From positions 186,001 to 250,000 of the forward strand of contig NZ_JAWQLY010000003.1 in NCBI RefSeq assembly GCF_033446685.1: 64,000 bases of DNA, in the 5' to 3' direction. The position numbers and the translations under genes are program-made. Shown in pieces: positions 8,685 to 17,357 of this stretch. The stretch is from Modicisalibacter sp033446685. GTDB taxonomy: Bacteria > Pseudomonadota > Gammaproteobacteria > Pseudomonadales > Halomonadaceae. The notes under the pieces were generated by a model. That model was not told the DNA's origin. It saw nothing but the letters and a program-made list of their open reading frames with translations, and did not search any database. Numbering within the stretch: position 1 is the stretch's first letter; each line of letters begins with the position of its first letter.

Positions 8685-9884
8685 TCAGCGCGGCCGGGCG
8701 GGCTCGGCGCGGTACGCGACCCGGGCCGCCAGATGCCAGGCCAGCGGTACCAGCGCCAACCAGGCGATGGCGGCGCCCAGCGCGAGCGGCAGCAGGCGCT
8801 CGCTGGCAAGACTGGCGACCCACAGCGTGGCGGCGGCGTAGCCCAGGGTATGGGCCATCGCCAGGTAGCCGGCGCTGACGCCCTGGGCCTGGTGAACGGC
8901 CGAGCCGGCGGTGTAGCCGGGGATGGCGAGCGCCGCGCCGATGCTGGCGACGACGACACCCATCGCGAAGATGCCGAGGTCGTTGGCCTGGACGAGTAGC
9001 GCGTAGCCGGCGGTCATCGCCAGCCCGCCGATGCCCAGCAGGGCCGGCCAGGCGAGACGCCGGCTGCGGATCACGCCGAGCTGGGCCAGCAAGGCGCCGG
9101 CGGCACCGAGCGATAGCAGCAGCCCCATCAGGTGACTGGCCCGCTCGGGCGTGATGGGAAGCGCGGCCTGGAGGGAGGCCGGCAGGCCGAGCTGCATCAG
9201 CGAGACCGACATCGCCAGCAGCAGCGCCTGGATCAGGAACACGCCATTGCGCGGGGCGGGTAGCCGGGCGGTCGGCTGAGGGTCGACGTGCCCTGCGGCC
9301 GGGTTGGCGATACCGCGCACCAACAGCAACGCCAGCACGCCGGCCAGCAGCATCGTCACGAACGGCGCATAGACCGACAACGTCAGGCTGGCGGAGGCGA
9401 CCAGCGGGCCCAGCAGGCGCCCGGTGCTCAGCCCCGCGCTGACCGTGGCGAGCGCCGCGACGCGGCCCCGGCCGTTCGCGGCCTGGGCATCGAGCGCCAC
9501 CGCCCATTGCTGGCAGGCCGGGACCATGCCGGACACGCTCAGGCCGTAGACCACCCGGGCGATAAGCAGGCCGGCGAGCAGCGCCGGGGTGGGCAGGTCG
9601 TGAGCGGTGGAAAACCACAGGACGAGAGCGATCAGCATGAAGCTGACGATGTAACCGGCCAGCGCCTGGATGACCACCGGGCGGCTGCCGTGACGATCCG
9701 CCACCCGGCCCCAGAACGGACTGCCGACCACGAACAGCATCGAGCCGGCCATGATCAACCCGGCCCACTGGGCGAGGGTCAGCTCGAAGCGGGCCACCAG
9801 TACCGGCAAGGCGACGAGCAGGCCATTCTGGCCGAGGCCGAGCAGCGCGGCGCTGGCGCTGATTCGCCATGGGTGTGACAACAT
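8685..9884 (-). CDS. MFS transporter, probable siderophore exporter (ShiF/IucT-like)
   Basis: A 399-residue integral membrane protein with about twelve hydrophobic segments and the major-facilitator loop GRVADRHGSRPVV between helices 2 and 3. Its place just upstream of iucA, in the same direction and behind its own Fur-like box, suggests it exports the finished siderophore, as ShiF-like proteins do beside aerobactin genes. The start at 9884 (MLSHPWRIS) leads directly into the first helix. The family is clear; the substrate is inferred from position only. Confidence 0.82.
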   Translation of the reverse strand: MLSHPWRISASAALLGLGQNGLLVALPVLVARFELTLAQWAGLIMAGSMLFVVGSPFWGRVADRHGSRPVVIQALAGYIVSFMLIALVLWFSTAHDLPTPALLAGLLIARVVYGLSVSGMVPACQQWAVALDAQAANGRGRVAALATVSAGLSTGRLLGPLVASASLTLSVYAPFVTMLLAGVLALLLVRGIANPAAGHVDPQPTARLPAPRNGVFLIQALLLAMSVSLMQLGLPASLQAALPITPERASHLMGLLLSLGAAGALLAQLGVIRSRRLAWPALLGIGGLAMTAGYALLVQANDLGIFAMGVVVASIGAALAIPGYTAGSAVHQAQGVSAGYLAMAHTLGYAAATLWVASLASERLLPLALGAAIAWLALVPLAWHLAARVAYRAEPARPR

Positions 9885-9907
9885 GAGGGCATCCTGCGTC
9901 TCAAATG

Positions 9908-9930
9908 TTAATACGAATTATTGTTATTTA
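9908..9930 (-). promoter_or_regulatory. Fur-like box upstream of the exporter gene
   Basis: The segment TTAATACGAATTATTGTTA (from 9908) is an AT-rich imperfect palindrome close to the Fur consensus, ending about 25 nt before the exporter start. It closely resembles the box upstream of fhuC (shared ATACGAATT.TTGTTAT core on the plus strand). Confidence 0.65.
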
Positions 9931-10043
9931 ACAAAGAGAGTCAAGTCGACTTATGTAGCGTCTTGTCACTGCACAGGGACCGCAGCAGTGACGCAGTTGT
10001 GAAGAGGGGCGGGAAATGGCGCCGCCAGACGTGGCGCGAGGCT

Positions 10044-10790
10044 TCAGGCCGGGTGGGCGGGGATGGCGATCATGCTGAGCAGGTAGTGCTCGAGCGGGGC
10101 ATAGTGCCCGGTGAGCGCACGCCCGGCGGGCCATTCGTCGCTCAGGGTCGTTCTCAGCCTTAGCGTGGCCTGGTGGCGGGCGGCGTCCCAGCCGGTGAGT
10201 TCGGCGTCCTGAAAATAGAAGCGCACGCCGACCAGCGGAAACAGTGCCTTGAACAGGCTTTCCTTGAGCGAGAACGCCAGCGTGACGAATTCGCTGCGAT
10301 GCGCTGCCGGCAAGCCAGCGAACCATTGGCGCTCGGCAGGGGTGAGGATCTGCGGTGCCAGGCGTTCGGCGCGCGCCTCGCCGAGTAGTGCCTCGGCATC
10401 CTGGCCGATACCGCGCCAGCGCTCCTCGCGGGCGACCAGCGCCGCGGCCAGGTCGCCGCTATGGGTGATCGAGCCCACCGTGCCCGCCGGCCAATGCGGC
10501 GCCTTGCCGTTGCCGATCGCCGGCACGTGGGGCTCGCCGGTCAGCGCGCTGAGCGCTTCGCGGGCACACAGCCGTCCGGCGAGAAACTCGAGCTGACGCT
10601 TGGGCGCGGCGCGACTCACGGCGTCGGGCGGTACGATCGCTGCCTGCGACCAGCTCTCCTCAGCCGTGAATATCGCCCGGTCGTAACGCAGTGCCAGCCA
10701 CCGGGCGCCGGGCAGCGCTTCGGCCCACGGCCAGGCGCTCAGCCAGGGCCCGCAGCAGGCGGGCAGGGGAGTAGATTGCGCGACGGGCAT
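10044..10790 (-). CDS. 4'-phosphopantetheinyl transferase (EntD/Sfp superfamily)
   Basis: Transfers phosphopantetheine from CoA onto carrier proteins; 248 residues. The family motifs are visible: GSITHSGDLAAALVA, then GIGQDAEALL holding the magnesium-binding Asp and Glu, then FSLKESLFKALFPL. It is 4 nt downstream of the YceI-like gene and on the same strand. It lies beside the siderophore locus, yet NIS synthetases need no carrier protein, so its client is probably elsewhere (fatty-acid, polyketide or NRPS carrier). Confidence 0.9.
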   Translation of the reverse strand: MPVAQSTPLPACCGPWLSAWPWAEALPGARWLALRYDRAIFTAEESWSQAAIVPPDAVSRAAPKRQLEFLAGRLCAREALSALTGEPHVPAIGNGKAPHWPAGTVGSITHSGDLAAALVAREERWRGIGQDAEALLGEARAERLAPQILTPAERQWFAGLPAAHRSEFVTLAFSLKESLFKALFPLVGVRFYFQDAELTGWDAARHQATLRLRTTLSDEWPAGRALTGHYAPLEHYLLSMIAIPAHPA

Positions 10791-10794
10791 CGGC

Positions 10795-11418
10795 TCAGCG
10801 GTCGACGAGGGTAGCGTCCAGCTCGACCGGGATCTCGTCGCCGATCTCCTCGTAGCCGAGCAGCAGCAGGATGCCGCGGGCGTTCTGGTTGGCCATCAGC
10901 GCGCTGCCGTCCATTGCTACCCGCTCGGCGTTGCGCAGTCGAATCACGTCGCTGGACTCGCGGGTGAAGCGCACCTGCAACGGCTCCTGACGGCGCTCGC
11001 CGTTGCTCTGTACTTCCAATGTCACCGTGTCGGTCAGCGACTCGCCGACGGCTAATTCATCGAGGCGCTGCGCGGAGAACTGGGCGGTGACGGTGGCCAG
11101 CGGCGCGTCGGTCAGCCCCGAGAGCCAAGATGGCATCTGCCCCAGGCGCTCGGCGACGTCGGTCTGGTTGAGGCGCAGCGGCACGCGCAAGGTGCCCGTG
11201 TCGCTCAGCTCGCCCTGCAGGCCGCTGACCCGATGGGTATGTGGCAGCGGCCCGCTGGGAGTGACTTCGACGATGGTGGCGGTCACCTGGGACTGCGCGG
11301 GGTCGAGCTGCCAGGCGGCGTGCGCCGACAGGCTCAGCCCCGCCGCGAGCGGGGCGATCAGCAGGGGGCTGGCCAGGCGGCGCAAGCGCCGGCCTGCTGT
11401 AACGTAGCGAACGTCCAT
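10795..11418 (-). CDS. YceI-like periplasmic protein
   Basis: A 207-residue secreted protein. An arginine-rich N-terminus and hydrophobic core (LLIAPLAAGLSLSAHA) form a signal peptide ending at AHA-AW. The mature part begins WQLDPAQSQV, as in YceI lipocalin-like proteins, and continues with THRVSGLQGELSDTGTLRV; YceI folds often bind polyprenyl or lipid ligands. It probably shares a transcript with the phosphopantetheinyl transferase. It diverges from the tRNA gene. No enzyme activity can be assigned. Confidence 0.72.
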   Translation of the reverse strand: MDVRYVTAGRRLRRLASPLLIAPLAAGLSLSAHAAWQLDPAQSQVTATIVEVTPSGPLPHTHRVSGLQGELSDTGTLRVPLRLNQTDVAERLGQMPSWLSGLTDAPLATVTAQFSAQRLDELAVGESLTDTVTLEVQSNGERRQEPLQVRFTRESSDVIRLRNAERVAMDGSALMANQNARGILLLLGYEEIGDEIPVELDATLVDR

Positions 11419-11512
11419 GTCGTTTCCTCCCGATGGTTGGGCCGTGCCGAGAATAGCAGCCGGGCGCTGGTCTCAGCCATTTCCATTCGCTATCATACGC
11501 CCGCGCAACACC

Positions 11513-11589
<77 letters not shown>

Positions 11590-11628
11590 ATTAAATCAGG
11601 CGGTTACGGCACCAAGGTTCGATTTCCG

Positions 11629-12627
11629 TCAGTGTGTGGTTGCGGTTTGGTTGCTGAACCGCGGCAACTTTGCCACCACGCTTTCCCACCTTGCCGGATC
11701 TGCATGCGCATAACGGCTGGTCACCGTGAGCGACGAATGACCGAGCAGATCCCTGATGCTCGTCAGTGCCTCCCCCTTGCTGGCCAGCAGCGAGGCGTAG
11801 CAGTGCCGCAGATCATGAAAGCGAATATCAGGGCGACCAATCTTCTCCCTGGCTTTCTCGAATGCACCACGCACGTTGTCACCAGTCGTATCGAAAGGTA
11901 GAGCTTCTACTAGCGCCAAGGCTTCCTCGGATAAAGGAATCACCCTCGGCTTGCCATTTTTCGTCTGGCTGGGCTTGAGTACTATACGTCCGTTGTAAAC
12001 GTTTCCTGGCTCCAGCCCCATCAGCTCCCCTCGTCTCATGCCAGTGAGCATCGCCAGCAAGATCACCTGACGCTCAACCTCGTAGCGCTCGGGAACTGCC
12101 TCCAGCAACTCAGCAAGCTCGGGCTCAGTTAGGTAAACGTGCCGCTCATTCTTTGGTGATGGCTTGCGCAGCTTGGCGTCCAGCGGCAGGTCCAGCCAGT
12201 CCCACTCACGGTACGATAACGAGAGCACTCGTTTGACGACCTGTATCCGGTTGTTAATGGTTGACTGTGCTAGACCTTTTTCCTTGAGGGCCTTCTGCAT
12301 CCGGCGAGCCGCATCCAGCAGCTCCTGACTGATAATGACGCCAGGTGCATGTTCATCCATCCACCTGGCAACCAACAGGATGTGCTGCTTCTGAGAGCGT
12401 ACATCGTATTCGCTGACCATTCGCTGCAGCCCGTCAGAGAAGGTGTACTTGGGCTTACGCCCCATGACACCGTTGAATTCATCTTCTTGCCGCTGCGCCT
12501 CCGCCTTCAGGGCATACTGCCTTGCTTCTCCTTCTGTGCGAAAAGTTCGTTGAGTACGCTGGCCGTCGACGGTGCAGCGTACGACCCACGTGTCGCGATC
12601 TTTCCTTTTCGAGACTGTGTATCCCAT
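11629..12627 (-). CDS. Tyrosine recombinase / phage-type integrase
   Basis: Site-specific integrase of 332 residues. The catalytic set is complete: Arg in TGMRRGELMGLEP, the HxxR box in HDLRHCYASLL, the second His in LGHSSLTVTSRYAH and the tyrosine nucleophile in the same stretch. An N-terminal arm-binding-like segment (GYTVSKRKDRDTWVVRC) precedes a core-binding region. The ATG at 12627 is preferred over an upstream in-frame start because it begins the conserved part. The stop codon lies only 39 nt from the tRNA, and the gene's last codons include the arm-type repeat at 11637. Confidence 0.95.
   Translation of the reverse strand: MGYTVSKRKDRDTWVVRCTVDGQRTQRTFRTEGEARQYALKAEAQRQEDEFNGVMGRKPKYTFSDGLQRMVSEYDVRSQKQHILLVARWMDEHAPGVIISQELLDAARRMQKALKEKGLAQSTINNRIQVVKRVLSLSYREWDWLDLPLDAKLRKPSPKNERHVYLTEPELAELLEAVPERYEVERQVILLAMLTGMRRGELMGLEPGNVYNGRIVLKPSQTKNGKPRVIPLSEEALALVEALPFDTTGDNVRGAFEKAREKIGRPDIRFHDLRHCYASLLASKGEALTSIRDLLGHSSLTVTSRYAHADPARWESVVAKLPRFSNQTATTH
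11637..11657 (+). repeat. Arm-type repeat copy 1 (left end of element A)
   Basis: A 21-nt sequence containing TTTGGTTGCTGA, repeated at 37154-37174 (20 of 21 identical) and 51800-51820 (19 of 21). All copies are in the same orientation and close to att cores, so they are candidate integrase arm-binding sites. Confidence 0.55.
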
Positions 12628-12815
12628 AGCCGATCCTCTTTGGGTTGAGGACCGCGCCTGCATTTCTGAGCGTACCCTGCAACCGCCTCACTATCAAAAC
12701 GCACCGCACTGCCGAATTGGATAAAGCCAATTTCGTGCTTGTGTCCATATACCCAGCTCAGGCTCATACCCAGCTGGCGTGCGACCTGCTCCGGACGGAG
12801 TAGACTCTCCCCCAT
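12507..12815 (-). CDS. AlpA/excisionase-like helix-turn-helix protein
   Basis: Small DNA-binding protein of 102 residues. The N-terminal segment LRPEQVARQLGMSLSWVYGH followed by FGSAVRFDSEAVAGY has the winged-helix pattern of AlpA and excisionase proteins, which control excision and integrase expression. Its 3' part overlaps the integrase gene by 121 nt in another frame, which is unusually long. The last 35 residues may therefore be poorly constrained. It probably precedes the integrase in one transcript. Confidence 0.65.
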   Translation of the reverse strand: MGESLLRPEQVARQLGMSLSWVYGHKHEIGFIQFGSAVRFDSEAVAGYAQKCRRGPQPKEDRLWDTQSRKGKIATRGSYAAPSTASVLNELFAQKEKQGSMP

Positions 12816-12958
12816 AATTGCCCCTCCCTTTAGCTCTACCCCGAAGGAAAAATCTTAGTGTCGAGCCAATAATACCCAAACGAATTGGCGCGTCAATGCG
12901 TTTACGTATTAGATTGGTCGTAAAGGCACGCGAGTGAGCGATTAGGAGGGGGCAGGGC

Positions 12959-13726
12959 TTAAAGCCGGGTTCTGGCTTCGAGGGCAACTGCGAGGACGCT
13001 TGAAGACTTATCTAATAAAATCAATGGATAAGATGGGTTAAGAGGTTTCAAGTACCGCTGGCCGCTTTCCTCGATGAGTTTACGGAACGTGGGGTCTTGG
13101 CTGTCTGGAAGTGTGGCAAGGACTAGCTTTCCAGGTATGACGGGCGCGTCAGAGTCGAAAAGTATCATGGTTCCCTCCGGTAGGCTGGGTACCATCCCTG
13201 TTGGGGCAGCCATGGCATCGCCCCTTACCTCAAGCCAGAAACCTGTACCTTTAGTCTGGAAGCCACTGGGTTCAACTCGCAGATCAACCGATTCCGCAGC
13301 GCTGTAGGGCTGGCGAATAACTGCAGCCTGTGCCCAGCTAAGTACGGGATAGTGGTAGGTGGGGGGAGTTGGCTTTGCTCTTGCCGCTCTGTACGCGACC
13401 GATGTGGCCGCTGCAGCTGCCGCATTTGGAAGGAGCGGTATGCCTAATGGGCCGGGTACGGAGGCTGCTAAACCACGGTTCGAAGCCTCGTTCATACCGG
13501 TGCGTCGCGGTGGTGCATCACCATGAGCGAGATAGCTAACAGTAGTACCTAGGGCGTTGGCCAGCTTTTCTAGATTGGAAATTCTTGGCGACTGGCTTGC
13601 ACCTTTGAGAATGCGGTGAATAGTCGGCTGGGGTACCCCGGTGCGACGAGCGAGTTCGTTTTCACCGAACTCTTGCTCTTCCATGAGCCTTCGTAGCCGT
13701 GAGCCGATGGAAGTGTCGTCATTCAT
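12959..13726 (-). CDS. CI/LexA-type repressor with a dead S24 peptidase domain
   Basis: Probable master repressor of element A, 255 residues. Residues 6-66 are a Cro/CI helix-turn-helix (NELARRTGVPQPTIHRILKG); residues 125-255 are an S24 domain similar to lambda CI (FWLEVRGDAMAAPTG; PLNPSYPLI). Every residue needed for RecA-stimulated self-cleavage is changed. The nucleophile serine is Ala171 (GDAM instead of GDSM or GNSM), the catalytic lysine is Arg215 (TFRKL instead of TFKKL), and the Ala-Gly cleavage site is Ala134-Ala135 (SWAQAAV). The start at 13726 is preferred; an ATG ten codons upstream is possible. It diverges from the gene at 13944. Confidence 0.88.
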   Translation of the reverse strand: MNDDTSIGSRLRRLMEEQEFGENELARRTGVPQPTIHRILKGASQSPRISNLEKLANALGTTVSYLAHGDAPPRRTGMNEASNRGLAASVPGPLGIPLLPNAAAAAATSVAYRAARAKPTPPTYHYPVLSWAQAAVIRQPYSAAESVDLRVEPSGFQTKGTGFWLEVRGDAMAAPTGMVPSLPEGTMILFDSDAPVIPGKLVLATLPDSQDPTFRKLIEESGQRYLKPLNPSYPLILLDKSSSVLAVALEARTRL

Positions 13727-13943
13727 GTGGGTCAGCCTATGCACGTTAGCCTTCAAAATACGGTTATTCGCAAATGTATAGCGTCAAATGCCATGAGTCT
13801 AGCGGTGGCAACCATTCACAAGCTCGTGCCGCTTGGATGGGCCCTACAGCTGAAGGAGGGTCTGTTCGCAGCCACATAGACCGTCATCTACCCAATCACC
13901 AGGGGCTATAGTATTTTGCCCGCTGCAAACAGGTTCCGCATTG
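13727..13943. promoter_or_regulatory. Divergent control region between repressor and 13944 gene
   Basis: A 217-nt gap between oppositely directed genes, AT-rich near 13755-13785, where the repressor's own operators and both promoters would be expected. No clear palindromic operator can be picked out by eye. Confidence 0.35.
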
Positions 13944-14411
13944 ATGCGGGCGAGCAATCTGGTCATCAGAAGAGTAACGCGAGTGGAAATTCAAGGAAGC
14001 CCCGTTAGCTACAAAACCCCGCTACGAGAAGCGCAGGTAAGACTCATGGCCAAGCGTTGCCGTGATATGCAGGCGCTATGGGATAGCCCTCACGCATTCC
14101 TACATGTGGATTCCGGGTGGCTGGAGAAAGCGCCAGTGCGTGACTTCATGATGACGGCTGAGGCGTGTGGCTTTGTCTGCAAGGAATGGGATGTCATGCC
14201 GGGGCTGAAAGAGAATGTGATCTCTTGGGTAGGCATCCCGGTCGAGGCCGATCTGAAGTGGTTGCGATACTTCCTGCACTCACTTATCCACCATGACCTG
14301 GAGCAGGAACTCGCCTACGAGTACCTGACGCTGCTGTTGGGCAAGGTGAACGGCTACGCGGTGTTAGCGGACGCCCTGGATGCGCAGCTCAGAAAGTGGC
14401 AGCGCGGCTGA
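13944..14411 (+). CDS. Conserved-looking hypothetical protein of element A
   Basis: An acidic, helix-rich protein of about 155 residues with no motif I recognise. Notable stretches are RCRDMQALWDSPHAFLHVDS and GYAVLADALDAQLRKWQRG. It is transcribed away from the repressor and is the first gene on the other side of the divergent control region, the place of early lysogeny or accessory genes. The start is uncertain: ATG 13944, GTG 13983 and ATG 14046 (preceded by AGGTAAG) are all in frame. It is not predicted to be secreted or membrane-bound. Confidence 0.5.
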   Translation: MRASNLVIRRVTRVEIQGSPVSYKTPLREAQVRLMAKRCRDMQALWDSPHAFLHVDSGWLEKAPVRDFMMTAEACGFVCKEWDVMPGLKENVISWVGIPVEADLKWLRYFLHSLIHHDLEQELAYEYLTLLLGKVNGYAVLADALDAQLRKWQRG

Positions 14412-14565
14412 AATGCTTCGGTTGAGACCCTAAAGAGGGCATGTTCGATTGCTGAAGGCCTTGTCTAGGCGTCAACGCGGTAGACTTTAATCGCTTGAAG
14501 ACCACCATGAGCGATGTGCTAGGTTCCGATTTCCAAGTTGGTCCGTGATGCTCCAGAAGGTGGTC

Positions 14566-15738
14566 TCATGACTCAGCCGAGTCGCTCTTCTCTTCGGCCA
14601 TAGTAGAGCGGGGCACGACTTTCTTGCGCCACGGCCCACTGCCGCGGCCTTGACTGCGTGGTCGGTGACGCTTCTCATTAGTTTCCCTCGAGGGTGCATA
14701 ATCGCCAAAGTAATCGAGAGTCGCCAAGTAATCCAGCAGGCGTTGTAATTGGTTCATCTCCCTGGTGTTGTCGCGGTGGACCTCGCCGACTTGAGAGGCT
14801 GATGTCGCCGCAGGCACACTACTTGACACTTGAGCCAGGCGTTCGCGCTCAGTCGATTGGGTCAGGGCAACCCCTTGTTTACGGGTGATTTGCCCGATCC
14901 AATGCTGTGCGACGGCGTTGGCTATGTGATCGGCGCTCTCGTCGCAGTATGCGGGGTCGAGTAATAACACCATACTCAATCGCAATCCGCTCCGTGGGTG
15001 GTGAAAAATCCGCCATAGGTAGCCTACGGTACCGATGCAGATCCGATTTTTCTTCTTCCGCAGTCGTTTTACCAGCATCTGACACTGCGAATGCAGCGTG
15101 TCGTAGGCATCCTCACTGAAGTCCTCTAAGGGCATGCTGGCAAGCATTAGGTGCACGACCTGTAGGCAAGCATATTCCTGGAAAAGACCGTTGATCCACT
15201 CGACACGGCCGCGGTGCGCCTTGCGCTCTCGACGCTGGGCATTGGCCTGTGTTTGGAAAAAGGCGTCGCTTAGGCAGTGCTCCCGAAGGGCATGCATTAA
15301 CGCCACTGGGGTCGTATGAGCCTGACGCTGATTGAACTCACGGAGCGCACCGGGATACCCGGTGAGCCGGATCGAATCGGAATAACTATCTAGCGTATCG
15401 AGCGTCTGTTTGAGCTGCTCAATCAGTTTGACGCGGGGTGATTCGGCATAGCCTCGGCAGGGGAGGGTCGGCGCCAGGGAGGGCGCTGATACTGGCATGG
15501 AGGTAATAGCTGCCTCGGCGTCATTGGGGGAGCCACAGATCGCATTGAAGTCCGCCTCATCGAGATCGACCCATGCCTGAATCTGCCGCGATAGGTTTTC
15601 TAGCGCCTGGCAATCTCGATAGTGGGATTCGAACCGCCTGGGCTGTTTGCCCGGCTGTAGGTCCAGATCCCAGGCGCGTAGACGTTCACCGGCAGTCGTA
15701 TTGCGAAGGGATCGGGTCGTCAACGGAAACATGGGCAT
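14566..15738 (-). CDS. Inovirus Gp2 (YagK/YfjJ)-like protein, divergent
   Basis: A 390-residue protein. Its middle (RLRKKKNRICIGTVGYLWRI, then RLSMVLLLDPAYCDESADHI, then AVAQHWIGQIT) resembles the YagK/YfjJ C-terminal domain found in inovirus-type Gp2 replication-associated proteins. The HxH-type pair expected in that domain is not clear, so it may be degenerate. The C-terminal 60 residues are basic and low-complexity (RHRPRSQGRGSGPWRKKVV). The chosen start is ATG 15738; ATG 15732 is an alternative. It lies 299 nt downstream of a second Gp2-like gene on the same strand. Confidence 0.5.
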   Translation of the reverse strand: MPMFPLTTRSLRNTTAGERLRAWDLDLQPGKQPRRFESHYRDCQALENLSRQIQAWVDLDEADFNAICGSPNDAEAAITSMPVSAPSLAPTLPCRGYAESPRVKLIEQLKQTLDTLDSYSDSIRLTGYPGALREFNQRQAHTTPVALMHALREHCLSDAFFQTQANAQRRERKAHRGRVEWINGLFQEYACLQVVHLMLASMPLEDFSEDAYDTLHSQCQMLVKRLRKKKNRICIGTVGYLWRIFHHPRSGLRLSMVLLLDPAYCDESADHIANAVAQHWIGQITRKQGVALTQSTERERLAQVSSSVPAATSASQVGEVHRDNTREMNQLQRLLDYLATLDYFGDYAPSRETNEKRHRPRSQGRGSGPWRKKVVPRSTMAEEKSDSAES

Positions 15739-15832
15739 GAGCCTGCGGCCGGGAAATCGGCGATGGGTCGTTTGATTCGGCCACCGGCCGATTGACAAAG
15801 GGGACTGCGAGAGAGCTATTTTACTAAAAATG

Positions 15833-15865
15833 GTTCCTTTTTTCGATATTTAGTTCCCTTTTCGA
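15833..15865 (-). repeat. Pair of direct repeats upstream of the 14566-15738 gene
   Basis: GTTCCTTTTTTCGA (15833-15846) and GTTCCCTTTTCGA (15853-15865) are 20 nt apart, about two helical turns. Both lie in an AT-rich island about 95 nt before the gene start, suggesting a tandem operator. Confidence 0.4.
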
Positions 15866-16036
15866 AAGTTACGGCATGTCGTGCTGACGTCGTTCATCGG
15901 CGGGACCCGCTCGATCAATGGTGACGGCCACGGCCATCACCCCTTGGAAATGTGAGTGTGATCGGCCAGGCCTTACGTTGGTTGACCAGCGCTTTAACGG
16001 GGTGACAGTGGCAAGGCCACCGCCTGCCACACTGTT

Positions 16037-16723
16037 TCAGATCTCGCTGGTCAACAGCCCCCGGTAGCGATCACCGAACTGCTTGGTATCCCGTTTGCAA
16101 AGGTAACTCGCACGACGAAACGCATCGTCCAGATTCGCCTGGCCGCTCTCTCGAGTCAGAAAGTAATAACTCAGCTTGGAGTGGCGATTTCCGGTTTTGA
16201 CGCGGGTTACGGCCTCCACAAGTTCGATGCGTAAAGCACTGGCCCAAGCCTCAGCAACCATCCAGAACAGATTGATACCTTCGTAGTCGATGGTGCCCAC
16301 CGTACGATAGACATGTCCGTTGACCAGCAGCACGACGTGATAGTGAGTCCGTCCATTGCCACTCATCTCTCGGGCGATGACATAGCGCACCGGGCACTTG
16401 TGCGGGCTCCCTTTACGTTTGAGATCGGCCCTTACTTTGCTCTTAGCCGAAGCAATGAAGCGGACAATGGGACCGTTGCTCTCGATGTCTTCCGGCAAGG
16501 TAATCCCATGAGGCAGGGTCAAGGTGAAACAGCAAACGATGACTTTGGAGTGGACCTCCAATGCGCGTTCAAAGACCTCGTAGGTTCGGTGAAGATACTC
16601 GACGACCAGCGGCCCCCGTGCCGTGAGCACCGGCAGATCGATCCCCGCTTTAGGCGAGAAGAACGGCTGCCAGTGCAGGGTGTGATTACTATTGGCAGTA
16701 GAGCGCTTGGGTGGAAGTTTCAT
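16037..16723 (-). CDS. Inovirus-type Gp2 (YagK/YfjJ C-terminal domain) protein
   Basis: A 228-residue protein with the YagK/YfjJ C-terminal domain. VRYVIAREMSGNGRTHYHVV contains the HYH-like metal-binding pair typical of rolling-circle-like Rep folds, then GINLFWMVAEAWASALRIEL and KLSYYFLTRESG. Such proteins occur in integrated Pseudomonas- and Halomonas-type islands and in filamentous phages. The start at 16723 has AGGAG 7 nt upstream. A replication role is inferred from the fold; no replication origin can be identified beside it. Confidence 0.72.
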   Translation of the reverse strand: MKLPPKRSTANSNHTLHWQPFFSPKAGIDLPVLTARGPLVVEYLHRTYEVFERALEVHSKVIVCCFTLTLPHGITLPEDIESNGPIVRFIASAKSKVRADLKRKGSPHKCPVRYVIAREMSGNGRTHYHVVLLVNGHVYRTVGTIDYEGINLFWMVAEAWASALRIELVEAVTRVKTGNRHSKLSYYFLTRESGQANLDDAFRRASYLCKRDTKQFGDRYRGLLTSEI

Positions 16724-17357
16724 AGGACAGCTCCTGACAGCGGAAGGATTCGCTGAGCCTTACTCGGCTCAATGGAAGCTGACACAACGCGAGAACGTGA
16801 TGATGAAGTGCGCGATAGGGCAGCGGTCCCCCCATCGCCTTGGGAGACGGCTCCTGACTCTGCAGAGAGGGGCCGCCTCTCATGAGTTTCCTTGAGGATC
16901 TGAGCTGTCTGAAACCACAGTGGATAATCTCAGAGGGCTTGGGTATGTGCTCAGTCAGTGACTTAGCCTTGCAGTCACTGATCAATGATTAGATATATCT
17001 ATATTAACGATATCCTAAATGCCCTGGCGGATAGGTGCGGAGCTGGGCCGGTCTTTCGATGATCGAATCCTCAGTCAAACCGAACGGGCAAGCCACCACG
17101 AGGAACTCTCACGTTAAACGAATCGTGTCATTCCATGGCGCCACTCGGTAAGGAAATACACATCGGTGGATGTGGGATGTGAGCAGGCGCCGCACAGTGC
17201 TATGAAAATACGGCGGGTAGGTTGAGCCGCCGTATCCCTACGTCCCCCTGGCATGCGTTACGGGCCGATTAAAAAAACTTTCAGCTACGTATTACCTCCC
17301 TGAAGTCGGAAAGCAATGGCTTCTTCGACGCATCATTTCCGCAATCAGGAGGTCAGC
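16724..17357. other. Intergenic region between divergent genes
   Basis: 634 nt without a convincing gene, between the minus-strand Gp2-like gene and the plus-strand zinc-ribbon gene. The AT-rich stretch near 16,980-17,030 (ATATATCTATATTAACGAT) is a likely promoter zone. A 98-codon minus-strand frame here has no recognisable features. No iterons were found. Confidence 0.5.

Noticed and set aside
16689..16985. 98-codon minus-strand frame upstream of the Gp2-like gene
   Set aside because: No ribosome site, no motif, and it overlaps the start of the Gp2-like gene; composition is unlike coding.
16980..17030. AT-rich stretch considered as a replication origin
   Set aside because: No iterons or DnaA-box-like repeats could be seen; more likely a promoter.
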